DNA of 64,000 nucleotides. Source: SXTU01 sp964496695. Its GTDB lineage: Bacteria > Verrucomicrobiota > Verrucomicrobiia > Limisphaerales > SXTU01. Every line of letters starts with the position of its first letter. Positions within the stretch are counted from its first letter, which is position 1. The stretch is taken from NCBI GenBank assembly GCA_964496695.1, contig CAZCBE010000020.1, positions 9,553-73,552 on the forward strand, in the 5' to 3' direction. The translations under genes were made by a program, and so were the position numbers. Of this stretch, positions 8,219 to 16,548 are shown one piece after another. The notes under the pieces were generated by a model. The model made no database searches. It was not told where the DNA came from and saw only the letters and a list, made by a program, of their open reading frames with translations.

Positions 8219-9352
8219 TCATGGAGGCAGCAGTTCACGGGAGCGCTGGAATATGGCCTTCGGCACGCCGAGCGCCTGCTTCAGTTCCACATCGCGGTCC
8301 CAAGGGTTTTCAATCGCGCTGATGCGAGAGCGTTGTTCGCTCGTGAGTTGCAGGGGGTAGCAATAGGGCGAGCACAGGGCTGTGTTGATGAGCGGGAAGT
8401 CGGAGCCGAAGAGGAGGCGGCCCTGCCACTCGGGGCGCGTGAGGGCTTCCTGGAGATAGCCCAGCTTGTTGACCTGCGTGAGCGAGGAGATTTCGGAGAA
8501 GAGGTTGGTGTATTGCGCCATCATGGGCGCGAGGCGGTCGGTGTCCCGCTGGCCAGCGTTCGCGCCGGTGGAGGCGATGTGGGCGACGATGACGGTGACG
8601 CCGAGCTTGAGCGGGAGATGGAGGCGCTGCGGGTCGCAAAGTTCATCGCGGGCGCTGGTGAAGGAACGCTCCTGTCCGGCGTGCGTGAGGAGCGGGAGCT
8701 TCAGTTCAACCAACTTTCGATAGAAGGGCGTGAGGCGTTCATCGGCGGGGTCGAACTGCATGATGCTGGGAATCCATTTTACGAGTCGGGCACCGTTCGC
8801 CTTGGCCCAGTCGAGCTGCGCGAGGGCGTCCTTGCGCAACGGGTTGATGCTCGCGCCGAAGAGGAGGTTGGTGGTCTTGGCGGTCTCGCGGGCGACGAAC
8901 TCGTTGGGCACGTAGATCTCGGTGCGGGTGCGGTCCAGTTCGCCGTTGCCATCCATCACGCCGTCCATGGCCAGGAGGATGGCCTGGCCGACGTGCCGGC
9001 TCCCGGCAAGCTGCTGGGAGATGAGCTGCACGACGTGGGCATCGCCCTTCTCGATCAGTTCCTCGCGCGTGGTGCCGAAGCTGTTCAGGTAGATCCGCAG
9101 TTTCCAGCTCGATTCCATCTGCTTGGAGATGAAGCACCCGCTGTCGCCCGCACCGATGCCGGCCGTGTGGCAGTGGATGTCCAGCAGCTTGGCTTCCGGC
9201 AGTGGCTCGGTCGGGCGATACGGGCCGGTGTGGAAGACCTTGCAGGCCACGCAGCCGCCGAGGGAAAGCGTCAGCAGGGTGATGGCGAAGATGCGCGGCC
9301 ACCGGCGTTTCTGCGGCGGGGTGGATGCCGTGGGAGCGGTTTCGGTGCTCAT
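8219..9352 (-). CDS. Membrane-anchored amidohydrolase (TIM-barrel metal hydrolase)
   Basis: The start is ATG 9352 (MSTETAP); the frame is open further upstream, but that part is repeat DNA. A hydrophobic segment (IFAITLLTLSLGGCVAC, residues about 22-38) ends in a lipobox-like LGGC, suggesting a lipoprotein or inner-membrane anchor. The amidohydrolase_2 signature follows: DIHCHTAGIG (metal His pair), LLTHAGQE, VIVAHIAS and the late Asp in LLFGSDFPLI. Length (377 aa) suits the family. The substrate is unknown; its place in the cluster hints at envelope or lipid hydrolysis. Confidence 0.8.
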   Translation of the reverse strand: MSTETAPTASTPPQKRRWPRIFAITLLTLSLGGCVACKVFHTGPYRPTEPLPEAKLLDIHCHTAGIGAGDSGCFISKQMESSWKLRIYLNSFGTTREELIEKGDAHVVQLISQQLAGSRHVGQAILLAMDGVMDGNGELDRTRTEIYVPNEFVARETAKTTNLLFGASINPLRKDALAQLDWAKANGARLVKWIPSIMQFDPADERLTPFYRKLVELKLPLLTHAGQERSFTSARDELCDPQRLHLPLKLGVTVIVAHIASTGANAGQRDTDRLAPMMAQYTNLFSEISSLTQVNKLGYLQEALTRPEWQGRLLFGSDFPLINTALCSPYCYPLQLTSEQRSRISAIENPWDRDVELKQALGVPKAIFQRSRELLPP

Positions 9353-9367
9353 GCCGGAGGGGAGTCT

Positions 9368-9463
9368 GCCCGCGAAACACGCGAATAGACGCGAACGGGA
9401 AGACGGCGAAATGAGGAACTCAGGGCTATAGCTTGATTCGCGTTCATTCGCGTGATTCGCGGG
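9368..9463. repeat. Family I inverted repeat (CGCGAAACACGCG type) spanning a stop codon
   Basis: Arm GCCCGCGAAACACGCGAATA at 9368 is matched by the inverse CATTCGCGTGATTCGCGGGC ending at 9463, about 26 of 29 positions. The right arm encodes the last residues and stop of the lipase gene. Related copies lie at 14592-14632 and 61107-61190. Confidence 0.8.
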
Positions 9464-10199
9464 CAAGTTGTCGGTGGTTGAACCGCCCTTGGGTGATGAA
9501 GGTCGCCGCCTGCTCGCAGACTTCGCGGTGGCAGATCATGAAGCTGTGGCGGATGGGCAGCACGAGATGGTCCGTCATGCCGGACAGCTTGGTGGACTCG
9601 ACGGCGACCCGGCCGTCACCGGGGTGCGCGGGATCGAACCATTTGCTCAGGAGCGAGCCGCTGCCGGCGATGACGCCGAACTCGCAGTTCAGCGGGCCGG
9701 CCCGCTGCGGGAGATCGTCCGACGCGGTGCCCAGGCGTGCGAGATTCGGCCCCATCACCCAGCGCGCTACGGCGCTGTGCTTGAACGGGTGGGCCATTCT
9801 GCTCCCCTGATTGGGTGGGGCCAGCATGACCACGCGGCCCAGATTGGTGATGGCGTGCTGGGAGAGATATTGGCGCAGCGCTATCCCGCCCATCGAGTGA
9901 GTGACGAAGTGGACCTTCTCGGTGCCGGCGGGAAGCTTCGTCTGCAGCGCGCGATGCAGGTGTGATTCCACGGCCTCCTCCAGCGGCGTGCGCCAGGTGG
10001 GATAGGCGAGGTTGAGGACGTGATAGCCCTGGTGCTTGAATGTCCACTCCAGCCGCTTCATGGCCAATGGCGCGCCGTAGAGGCCATGCAGAAGGACGAC
10101 CGTTTCGGGCTTTGCAGCCAATACTGTCGGCGCTGCGGCACAGGTTGTCACGGTGCCGAGGGTGAGCAGGCAGGATAAATGTCGCAGGCAGGCCCTCAT
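9444..10199 (-). CDS. Secreted triacylglycerol-lipase-like alpha/beta hydrolase
   Basis: The start chosen is ATG 10199, which overlaps the previous stop in an ATGA. It is followed by a signal-like segment (RHLSCLLTLGTVTTCAAA). The lipase fold is clear: VVLLHGLYGAPLAM (oxyanion strand), VHFVTHSMGGIALRQYL (nucleophile in HSMGG), FDPAHPGDGRV, and a late His in LPIRHSFM. 251 aa. The C-terminal ARESRE and the stop codon lie inside the repeat arm at 9435-9463. In the same cluster as the acyltransferase and Lnt genes, it may act on envelope lipids; substrate not determinable. Confidence 0.82.
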   Translation of the reverse strand: MRACLRHLSCLLTLGTVTTCAAAPTVLAAKPETVVLLHGLYGAPLAMKRLEWTFKHQGYHVLNLAYPTWRTPLEEAVESHLHRALQTKLPAGTEKVHFVTHSMGGIALRQYLSQHAITNLGRVVMLAPPNQGSRMAHPFKHSAVARWVMGPNLARLGTASDDLPQRAGPLNCEFGVIAGSGSLLSKWFDPAHPGDGRVAVESTKLSGMTDHLVLPIRHSFMICHREVCEQAATFITQGRFNHRQLARESRE

Positions 10200-10684
10200 G
10201 CGGAGAAGGGCGCGCCATTCGCACCCCGGAACCAGGTGATGCCCATGGCCAGAAGGGTGTAGGCAAACCAGTAGAGCCAGACGCGCCAGAGTTCCTGAAG
10301 CAGGCATTTGCGGATGTTAGCCAAGGCCCAGACGGTGACGGTCGCCCCGGTGGCGCCGACCAGCAGCGCGATCAGGACATTCTCTCCGAGCGAGGTGGGC
10401 AGTTGCCTCCCTAAGTTCAGATAGTAAGTGGCGAATGCGCCGGCACCGCAGATTGCTCCATAGGCAACACCCAGCACGCCCATCGCAGCCAGGACGCCCA
10501 CGAGAGGCTTCCGTTCGCTGGCACCGGTGCTGGCAAAACCGGCACAGGCGAACATGGCGAAGAACATCCCAAGGATCATCAGCGGCACTCCCGCCAGCGC
10601 GATGATTGGCGAACTGGCCCAAGACGCCCCCAAGGTGACCAGGAGCAGGCCCAAGACAGAGGACGCTTTGTGCCAGACAGTCAT
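10196..10684 (-). CDS. Small membrane protein, function unknown
   Basis: 162 aa with four predicted membrane helices (about residues 7-25, 28-50, 62-85, 100-125) and a fifth hydrophobic stretch near 133-150. No recognised domain. Both ends overlap neighbours by 4 bp (ATGA at 10196-10199 and 10681-10684), so it is probably translationally coupled to the acyl-ACP synthetase upstream and the lipase downstream. This suggests a role beside lipid metabolism, but no function can be named. Confidence 0.75.
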   Translation of the reverse strand: MTVWHKASSVLGLLLVTLGASWASSPIIALAGVPLMILGMFFAMFACAGFASTGASERKPLVGVLAAMGVLGVAYGAICGAGAFATYYLNLGRQLPTSLGENVLIALLVGATGATVTVWALANIRKCLLQELWRVWLYWFAYTLLAMGITWFRGANGAPFSA

Positions 10685-13029
10685 GTTTTCGCCTGGTTAA
10701 CCATAGCCTGTAATTCGCGGTGGTTCACCTTGCCGGTGCCGAGTTTGGGAATTTCCTTCACCACGACGATCTCGCGCGGAACGCAGAGGTTGCTGAGGCC
10801 CTTGCCTTTGACGGCGTCGCGGATTTCAGCGGCGGTGAGCTTCGGCTCGTTCGTGCAGCAGATGAGGGCCTCGCCCTTGTCGGCGTCGGGACGGGTGACG
10901 ACGGCGGTCTGGCAGCGGAGACCATATTGGGGAAATGCGCCGGCCAGGGCGTCCTCGACGGCGGTGAGGCTGACCATCTCGCCGCTGATCTTGGCGAAGC
11001 GCTTCATGCGCCCGCGGATGCTCACGAAGCCCTCGGTGTCCACGCTCACGATGTCGCCGGTGTCATACCAGCCGCCGAGTTCCTGGAACTTCGCGTTGGC
11101 GTCGGCGTTGAGGTAGCCCTTCATGATGTTCGGGCCGCGCACGAAGAGGCGGCCGGTGGCGATGGGACGAGAGGCCAATGCCTCGGGAGTGGGCGGGAGA
11201 GCGGGGACGGTGCTGGGCGCGACGGGCGCGGCATCGGTGCTGGCCGGCTGACCGGTGGCAGGTGGGGCGTCCGTGTTGGCTGGCTGGCCCGCAGCCGGTT
11301 CCGCTGCGGGAGCAGCGGGAGCGGCGGGGGCATCGCCTACGCCGTCCACGGGTTCGACGCGCCACTCGACGCCGGGCAGGAAGCGCCCCGCCGTGCTGTG
11401 CTTGGGCTCGAGCGGCGTGGTGGCGCTGACGCACGGGCTGCACTCGGTCGCGCCGTAGCCTTCAAAGACGCGCACGCCGAACTTCTGCGACCACAGTTCC
11501 GCCGTCGCCTGCTGGAGTTTCTCCGCGCCGGCGAAGAGGTAGCGCAGGCTGCGGAAGTCGTAGGGATGCGCCTTGCGGCCGTAGCCGTTGAGGAAGGTGT
11601 TGGTGCCGAAGAGCACCGTGCAGTCGCGGTCGTAAAAGACCGTGGGCACCACGCGGTAGTGCAACGGGGACGGGTAGATGAAGATGTAGTTCCCGCGCAC
11701 GAGCGGCAGCACCAGCCCGGCGGTGAGGCCGAAGCTGTGGAAGAACGGCATCGCGTTGAAGAAGCGGTCGCCGTCGAGCAGGTCGCACTTGGCGAGGAGT
11801 TGCCGGACGTTGGCGAGCAGGTTGCGATGAGAGAGTTCGACGCCTTTGGGCACGCCTTCGGAGCCGCTGGTGAAGAGGATGACGGCGGTGTCGGTGGGTT
11901 GAGAGTTGAGAGTTGAGGGTTGAGAGTGGAAGAAGGTGCCGACGAGCGCGGTGAACTTGTCGAAGGGGGCGATGGTTTCGCGGACGTCTTCCAAGTAGAT
12001 CAGTTTGATGCCGGCTTTTTCGAAAGGCTCGGATTCGAGCTTGGCGCGTTTGATGAAGGCGCGGGAGGTGACGATGTGCTTGAGGCCGGCGAGTTCGGTG
12101 CAGGCGAGCATCGTGGCGGTGCCGGTGGAGTAGTTCAGGATGGCGGGGACTTTGCCGTGTTGCCAGAGGGCGAGCAGGACGACGGGGGTGGCGTTGACGT
12201 TCGGGAGCAGGACGCCGATACGGTTCGTAGCGCGACACTCCGATGTCGCATCTCGACACTGGAATGTTGAGCTACACTCTTTCGCGAGCCGTTCGCCCAT
12301 GAGCTTCGCACCGATGAAGAGCTTGCGGTAAGTGAGCTGCGTCAGCGTGGCGTCTTCGAGGATGACTTTGCCCGGCTCGTCCGAGGCGGCCTGGGCGATG
12401 GCGGCGGGAACCGTCTTAGGCCCGAAGTCCATCTCCGCGTTGAACTGCTGGTTGACCATCTGGTCGCGCAGCCAGCGAGTGTAGAGCGATCTGCTTTGGG
12501 AGGTGCTCAGGTGCTCTTCCTTCGGCGGAGTGAGGAGGTCGCTGAAGTGCGTGGTGACCGGGGGGAAGCAGCGTTTCCAGCCGTTGTTCGGCGAGTAGGG
12601 TAGCCGGCTTGCCCCGCGCACGTAGGCGGTGATGACCTTCGCGTGGGTCTTGTGGATGAGGAAGCCCGTGCCGTCGAAGAGCTTCATCAACGTGCCGGTG
12701 CGGGAGAGTCGGCCCTCGGCGAAGAGGACGAGCTTGCCGCCCTTGGAGAGGAATTCGGCCATGTGCTTCACGGCGTAGGGCGAGGCGTTGTCTATGGGGA
12801 AGGTGCGCGAGTTCACCATGACGAACTTGTGGAACCACGACTTCTGCGCGGTGGTGCTGGAGGTGACGAATTTCCAGTCGCTGTCCAGGCACACGCCGAT
12901 GAAGAGCCAGTCGAACCACGAGGTGTGGTTGGGGATGAGCAGCACCGGGCCGGGCGTGCGGAGCGCGTCCTCGTTGAACGCGCGGAAACGGAAGAGCAGC
13001 CAGACCAGGAAGCGGAGGAAGGATTTCAT
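10681..13029 (-). CDS. aas: Bifunctional lysophospholipid acyltransferase / acyl-ACP (acyl-CoA) synthetase, Aas-like
   Basis: The 782-aa fusion begins with a PlsC acyltransferase domain (HTSWFD, His35/Asp40; FAEGRLSRTG near 103-112) and continues with an AMP-forming ligase (VILFTSGSEGVPKG P-loop, YGATECSPC, WYDTGDIVS, GKVNHREL). In E. coli, Aas re-acylates lysophosphatidylethanolamine imported by LplT; the LplT-like gene lies two genes upstream here. Three stretches look inserted: STFQCRDATSECR near residues 252-267 (palindromic element), SQPSTLNSQP near 368-377 (7-bp tandem repeat) and an Ala/Pro-rich linker of about 55 residues near 590-640. All keep frame. The ligase motifs are complete, so the enzyme is probably active. 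Confidence 0.88.
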   Translation of the reverse strand: MKSFLRFLVWLLFRFRAFNEDALRTPGPVLLIPNHTSWFDWLFIGVCLDSDWKFVTSSTTAQKSWFHKFVMVNSRTFPIDNASPYAVKHMAEFLSKGGKLVLFAEGRLSRTGTLMKLFDGTGFLIHKTHAKVITAYVRGASRLPYSPNNGWKRCFPPVTTHFSDLLTPPKEEHLSTSQSRSLYTRWLRDQMVNQQFNAEMDFGPKTVPAAIAQAASDEPGKVILEDATLTQLTYRKLFIGAKLMGERLAKECSSTFQCRDATSECRATNRIGVLLPNVNATPVVLLALWQHGKVPAILNYSTGTATMLACTELAGLKHIVTSRAFIKRAKLESEPFEKAGIKLIYLEDVRETIAPFDKFTALVGTFFHSQPSTLNSQPTDTAVILFTSGSEGVPKGVELSHRNLLANVRQLLAKCDLLDGDRFFNAMPFFHSFGLTAGLVLPLVRGNYIFIYPSPLHYRVVPTVFYDRDCTVLFGTNTFLNGYGRKAHPYDFRSLRYLFAGAEKLQQATAELWSQKFGVRVFEGYGATECSPCVSATTPLEPKHSTAGRFLPGVEWRVEPVDGVGDAPAAPAAPAAEPAAGQPANTDAPPATGQPASTDAAPVAPSTVPALPPTPEALASRPIATGRLFVRGPNIMKGYLNADANAKFQELGGWYDTGDIVSVDTEGFVSIRGRMKRFAKISGEMVSLTAVEDALAGAFPQYGLRCQTAVVTRPDADKGEALICCTNEPKLTAAEIRDAVKGKGLSNLCVPREIVVVKEIPKLGTGKVNHRELQAMVNQAKT
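11899..11926. repeat. Heptanucleotide tandem repeat (TTGAGAG x4) in frame inside aas-like gene
   Basis: Four 7-bp units TTGAGAG, one with a single change, encode STLNSQ-type residues on the minus strand between the ligase core strands and its P-loop. Confidence 0.9.
12227..12275. repeat. Family B palindromic element inside aas-like gene (49 bp)
   Basis: Arms GTAGCGCGACACTCCGATGT and the inverse ending GGAATGTTGAGCTAC are diverged from the perfect family B element at 15962-16025. The encoded peptide replaces the usual short link before the NRIGVLLPN strand of the ligase. Confidence 0.85.
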
Positions 13030-13057
13030 GGGGGAAGGATTAAGATCAGGAGCAGGA

Positions 13058-14596
13058 TTACGATTTAGAGGCGGCGGGGGAAGGCTGTTTCCTACGTTGG
13101 TAAGTTAGGACGGCAGCCCAGCCAAGTAATGCCCAACTAGTCCACGCGGAGAGCCGGCCCAGCCAACGGTCGGGGGGAATGCGACCAGTCTCACCGACCT
13201 TGAGTGTGCCATTGAGCATGGCGAGGTCTCCGGGGAAGGGTGCGGTGGCCGTGATGCGACCGTCGCGCTCGATGAGTTGCGAGATGCCGGAACTGGCGAC
13301 GCGCAGCACGGGCAGCCGATGCTCTGCTGCCCGCACCGGCGCGATGCGCGCATGGAGGCGGTGCTCATAGGCACCCCACTCGATCTCATCCGCCGTGGGC
13401 ACGATCAGCGCCTGCGCGCCGAGGCGCACGAGTGTGTCGGTGACGCTGGTGAAACTCTTGTCATAGCAGATGCAGAAGCCCAGCCGGCCCCACGGTGAAT
13501 CCCACAGCTTTTGTTCCGGTGCGGGCAGGCCGTCCGCCATCAGTTGGATCGGAATGGTCTTGGCCTGCTTGTGCAGGACGTTGCCATCGGGCCCGATCAC
13601 AAAGACGGAGTTGTAGAACACCTTGCCGTCGTCGCTCACCGGGTCCTTGCCGCCGGCGACCAGGTGGATTTTCTCTTGTTCGCACCACTTGCGGACACGC
13701 GGGGTCACAAGGCCATCGAAGGCGAGTTCACTCAAGACGAGCACTTGCGCCCCGGGCTGCTTTGCGCGGAGGAGCTTCAAGGCTTCGAGGACTTCCAGGT
13801 CGTGCTTGTGCTCGATTTGAATGGCGGCGATGCGCAGAGGCTTCGCCCCGGCAGATTCATTGACTGGCGAGAGCAGGGGCACGTTGCAAACCAAGGCCAA
13901 GAGTGCGAGTCCGGCGGCGGTGGCCCCGAGCCTTTGCTTGCGAGGCAGAAGTGCCAGCCACGCACACGACGCCATGAGCAAGAAGCCGACGCCATAGACA
14001 CCCGGCCAGTAGATCAGTTTGAGGTTCGGCCCTTCGGCGAAGGCGTAACCTGCGCTCAGCCAAGTGAAGCGGAGGAAGTAGAGTTCGCTGCGGAAGAACT
14101 CGAAGCCCATCCAGAGCACGGGGGCAAGCCACAGCGCAGTCTTCACGCCGAAGCGGGCCCGGACGAGGTGCTGGGTCATCACATACATCCCGAGCCAGAA
14201 GGCCAGCACGGCCCACAAGGCAACGGCCGAGAAGCCGAAGATGGTGTAGAAGAAGCCGAGTTGAGGGCCGAAGCACAGCAGGCCAACCGTGACTCCGGCC
14301 CACATGGCGCGGCGTGGGGTGGAGACTTCGGACAGGCGGAAGACAGCGAAGAGATAGACTGCAATGAGGAAGGCGAGCGGCGGGAACAGGAAAGCGAGGT
14401 GAAAACTCACGACGCCAGCCGCACCCCAGACCACTGTTGTCCGCCAGCCGGGCTGAGCCGATGCGCCGTGAGGGGGACACTCTTGTCCCCCGGCCGGCGC
14501 TTCAGCAGCGTGGTCTGGGCTGGCTGGCAAAGGGGACAGGAGTGTCCCCTTCACGGGAGGCGGCGCTCCTGTGGGTTTTTGGTCGGTGGTTTTCAT
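13058..14596 (-). CDS. lnt: Apolipoprotein N-acyltransferase-like protein
   Basis: The 512-aa frame has about seven hydrophobic segments (residues about 52-240), then a nitrilase-type domain with the Glu-Lys-Cys triad: LSELAFDG, KQAKTIP and ICYDKSF. EYRLPVLR-like and SGISQLI blocks agree with Lnt, which adds the third acyl chain to lipoproteins at the inner membrane using phospholipids. The first 45 residues are encoded by the GGGGACA inverted repeat (14467-14555) and look unlike Lnt, so the true start could be a downstream GTG near residue 55 (TTVVWGA). The lysophospholipid released by Lnt is the substrate of the neighbouring LplT/Aas pair, so the cluster is a metabolic unit. Confidence 0.87.
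   Translation of the reverse strand: MKTTDQKPTGAPPPVKGTLLSPLPASPDHAAEAPAGGQECPPHGASAQPGWRTTVVWGAAGVVSFHLAFLFPPLAFLIAVYLFAVFRLSEVSTPRRAMWAGVTVGLLCFGPQLGFFYTIFGFSAVALWAVLAFWLGMYVMTQHLVRARFGVKTALWLAPVLWMGFEFFRSELYFLRFTWLSAGYAFAEGPNLKLIYWPGVYGVGFLLMASCAWLALLPRKQRLGATAAGLALLALVCNVPLLSPVNESAGAKPLRIAAIQIEHKHDLEVLEALKLLRAKQPGAQVLVLSELAFDGLVTPRVRKWCEQEKIHLVAGGKDPVSDDGKVFYNSVFVIGPDGNVLHKQAKTIPIQLMADGLPAPEQKLWDSPWGRLGFCICYDKSFTSVTDTLVRLGAQALIVPTADEIEWGAYEHRLHARIAPVRAAEHRLPVLRVASSGISQLIERDGRITATAPFPGDLAMLNGTLKVGETGRIPPDRWLGRLSAWTSWALLGWAAVLTYQRRKQPSPAASKS
14467..14555. repeat. Family C inverted-repeat element at the 5' end of lnt
   Basis: Arms CGTGAGGGGGACACTCTTGT (14467) and the inverse ACAGGAGTGTCCCCTTCACG (to 14555) match at all but two of 24 positions. 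Each arm is itself a hairpin (GGGGACAC/GTGTCCCC). The element is translated in frame as the N-terminus of the Lnt reading frame. Confidence 0.85.
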
Positions 14597-14632
14597 TCGC
14601 GTCCTTTGGCGTGTTTCGCGGGCAAGCGATCA
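14592..14632. repeat. Family I half element (CGTGTTTCGCGGGC)
   Basis: A single arm, TTCGCG...GGCGTGTTTCGCGGGCAAG, related to the inverted repeats at 9368-9463 and 61107-61190. It covers the lnt start codon and the gap to lplT. Confidence 0.65.
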
Positions 14633-14634
14633 GT

Positions 14635-15924
14635 TCACACCTTCGCCTCCTCCTTCACGGAAGCCGGGAATTTCAACCAGGCGAGCAAGGCCGCGACCAT
14701 CACGGCGAGGACGAGGAAGACTTGCGAGGCGGAGAGGTGGGCCTTTACGCAGGCGAAGACCAGCAGGCCGGCCAGCACCATGCCGAGGTTGTCGCAGAAG
14801 TTCTGCACGGCGATGGTCTTGCCGAGCTTGTTGGGGTCGGACTCAGCCTGGAGCGCGGCGTTGAGCGGGATCAGGAAGAGGCCCGCCGCGAAGCCCGCAC
14901 CAATGAGCAGGCCCATCACCACGGGCAGGATGACCAGCACGGTCTTCTTCACACCATCCGCGCCCGCGTTCTGGATGAGCTGCTGCCCGATGTGCTGCAG
15001 GCCCAGCGGCTCGACGGCGAAGACCGCGAGCAACATGGCCGCGAGCAGGACGCCGTAGCGGCGCGTGCGGCTGAGGTCGCTCACGGCCAGTAGCTTGCCA
15101 GCGGTGAGGCTGCCGGCCATCACGCCAACACTGAGCCACAGGCCGAGCAGGGCGATCTGCGTGTTGTCCGGGAGCTTGAGCACATCGAGGCCCCACGCTT
15201 GGAAGTTGATCTTCATGGTCGCGCCGCAGACCCAGAAGAGCGCGGTGCCAACGAGCACCTTGCCCAGGCGCGGTCCGGCGAAGAGCGCGCGGAAATGGCC
15301 GAAGAATTCGGCGACGCTCTGGCCGACGCGGACAGTCACATCCGACGGAGTGCGCTCCATGAAGAAGTTCAGCGCGAGCGAGGCGCCGAAGATGGCGGCG
15401 ACGATGATGTAGCAGATGCCGACGGGGAGCTGGTCCACCATTACGGAGCCGACGATGGCTCCCATCAGGATGGCGAGCAGCGTGAGCAGTTCGACCATGC
15501 CATTGGCCTTCACGAGGCGTTCGCGCGGGAGGATTTCGGGGAGGATGCCGTATTTGGCCGGGCCATAGACCGTCGCGCCGATGCCGACGAGGAAGTAGCC
15601 CGGTGCCTGCCAGATGTAGCCGAACCAGATGCTCAGCGCGCAGAGGCCGGTGCCGAGGAGTTTTAGGAAATTGCCGCCGGCGAGCCATGAGGTCTTGGCG
15701 TAGCGGTCGTTGAGATAGCCGGCCAGCGGGGCGAGCAGGATGTAGGGGATGAACAGGATGCTCGTGTAGATGGTGCTGCGGGTGCGCAGCTCATCGGAGG
15801 TGATCGCGCCGGTCTTCGCCAACAGCGTGAGCTGGCCCACGATAACGGCGAGGATGGCGTTGTCGCCCAAGGCGCCTAGGAACTGGCTGGCGAGCAGAAG
15901 GGGATAGTTGCGGGTGGATTTCAT
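14635..15924 (-). CDS. lplT: MFS lysophospholipid transporter, LplT-like
   Basis: 429 aa with about 12 membrane helices and the LplT/MFS N-terminus NYPLLLASQFLGALGDN. The helix 2-3 loop contains LAGYLNDRYAKT and a later block is GPAKYGILPEILP, typical of LplT and of the MFS half of larger Aas proteins. LplT flips lysophospholipids inward for re-acylation by Aas; an Aas-like gene is two genes downstream. Starts at ATG 15924. A degenerate duplicate of its first 14 or so codons is present upstream at 16029-16076. Confidence 0.9.
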   Translation of the reverse strand: MKSTRNYPLLLASQFLGALGDNAILAVIVGQLTLLAKTGAITSDELRTRSTIYTSILFIPYILLAPLAGYLNDRYAKTSWLAGGNFLKLLGTGLCALSIWFGYIWQAPGYFLVGIGATVYGPAKYGILPEILPRERLVKANGMVELLTLLAILMGAIVGSVMVDQLPVGICYIIVAAIFGASLALNFFMERTPSDVTVRVGQSVAEFFGHFRALFAGPRLGKVLVGTALFWVCGATMKINFQAWGLDVLKLPDNTQIALLGLWLSVGVMAGSLTAGKLLAVSDLSRTRRYGVLLAAMLLAVFAVEPLGLQHIGQQLIQNAGADGVKKTVLVILPVVMGLLIGAGFAAGLFLIPLNAALQAESDPNKLGKTIAVQNFCDNLGMVLAGLLVFACVKAHLSASQVFLVLAVMVAALLAWLKFPASVKEEAKV

Positions 15925-15961
15925 GGGAGTCAGAGGAGGATGCGGGAGGTTGGCTCACCAA

Positions 15962-16025
15962 GTAGCTCGACATTCCAATGTCGCGAAGGGCCGCGACAGG
16001 ACTCGACATTGGAATGTCGAGCTAC
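15962..16025. repeat. Family B palindromic element (64 bp), perfect 22-bp arms
   Basis: GTAGCTCGACATTCCAATGT... at 15962-15983 and its exact inverse at 16004-16025. It lies between two copies of the lplT start region. Confidence 0.95.
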
Positions 16026-16028
16026 GTT

Positions 16029-16076
16029 GAACTGGCTGGCGAGGAGCAGGGGGTAGTTGCGGTTGGATTTCATGGG
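16029..16076 (-). pseudogene. Duplicated 5' fragment of lplT
   Basis: These 48 bases repeat 15880-15927 with about five mismatches, including an ATG, and would encode MKSNRNYPLLLASQF before running into the palindromic element. It is a remnant of a duplication, not a gene. The palindrome at 15962-16025 lies directly between this copy and the functional lplT start. Confidence 0.85.
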
Positions 16077-16077
16077 T

Positions 16078-16542
16078 TCAGGCGTTGGCTTGGGCGGCGC
16101 GGGTGGCGTTTTCGCTGATGACGGCGAGTTCGGTGACGAGCTGCTGGGCGCGGTCGGCGGGGAGGGTGCCCCAGACCTGCTCTGCGGCGGCGTAGTAGTG
16201 GGGGTAAATATCGGCGAGCAGCTTGCGGGCGGCGGGGGTGAGCACCACGAACCAGGCCCGGCGGTCGGTGGCGCTGGCCTGCCGGGCGACGAGGCCGCGT
16301 TCTTCGAGGCGGTCCACCAGGCCGGTGACGTTGGAGCGGTGCATGATGAGCTGGCGGCTCAGGTCGGACTGGGTGCAGCCGTCGGGAAAGTCGGTGAGGA
16401 CGTTGAGGAGGTTGAACTGGCTTGGGCTGAGATCCCAGCGGGCGAAGAAGACGCGGCTGGCGTTCCACAGCTCCTCCGCCGTGCGCAGCAACTGGATCAG
16501 GGCCTGGTAGCGGGGTCCGGGCGAAGCGGCTTTTCGTTTCAT
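16078..16542 (-). CDS. MarR-family transcriptional regulator
   Basis: The 154-aa protein has the winged-helix MarR layout: LSPSQFNLLNVLTDFPDGCTQSDLSRQLIMHRSNVTGLVDRLEERGLV (helix-turn-helix), then the wing with TDRRAWFVVLT and a C-terminal dimerisation helix. It is the first gene of the minus-strand cluster containing lplT, lnt and the aas-like gene, about 150 bp upstream of lplT, so it is a plausible regulator of membrane lipid repair. Direct repeats just upstream of its start may be its own operator. Confidence 0.9.
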   Translation of the reverse strand: MKRKAASPGPRYQALIQLLRTAEELWNASRVFFARWDLSPSQFNLLNVLTDFPDGCTQSDLSRQLIMHRSNVTGLVDRLEERGLVARQASATDRRAWFVVLTPAARKLLADIYPHYYAAAEQVWGTLPADRAQQLVTELAVISENATRAAQANA

Positions 16543-16548
16543 CGGTGC

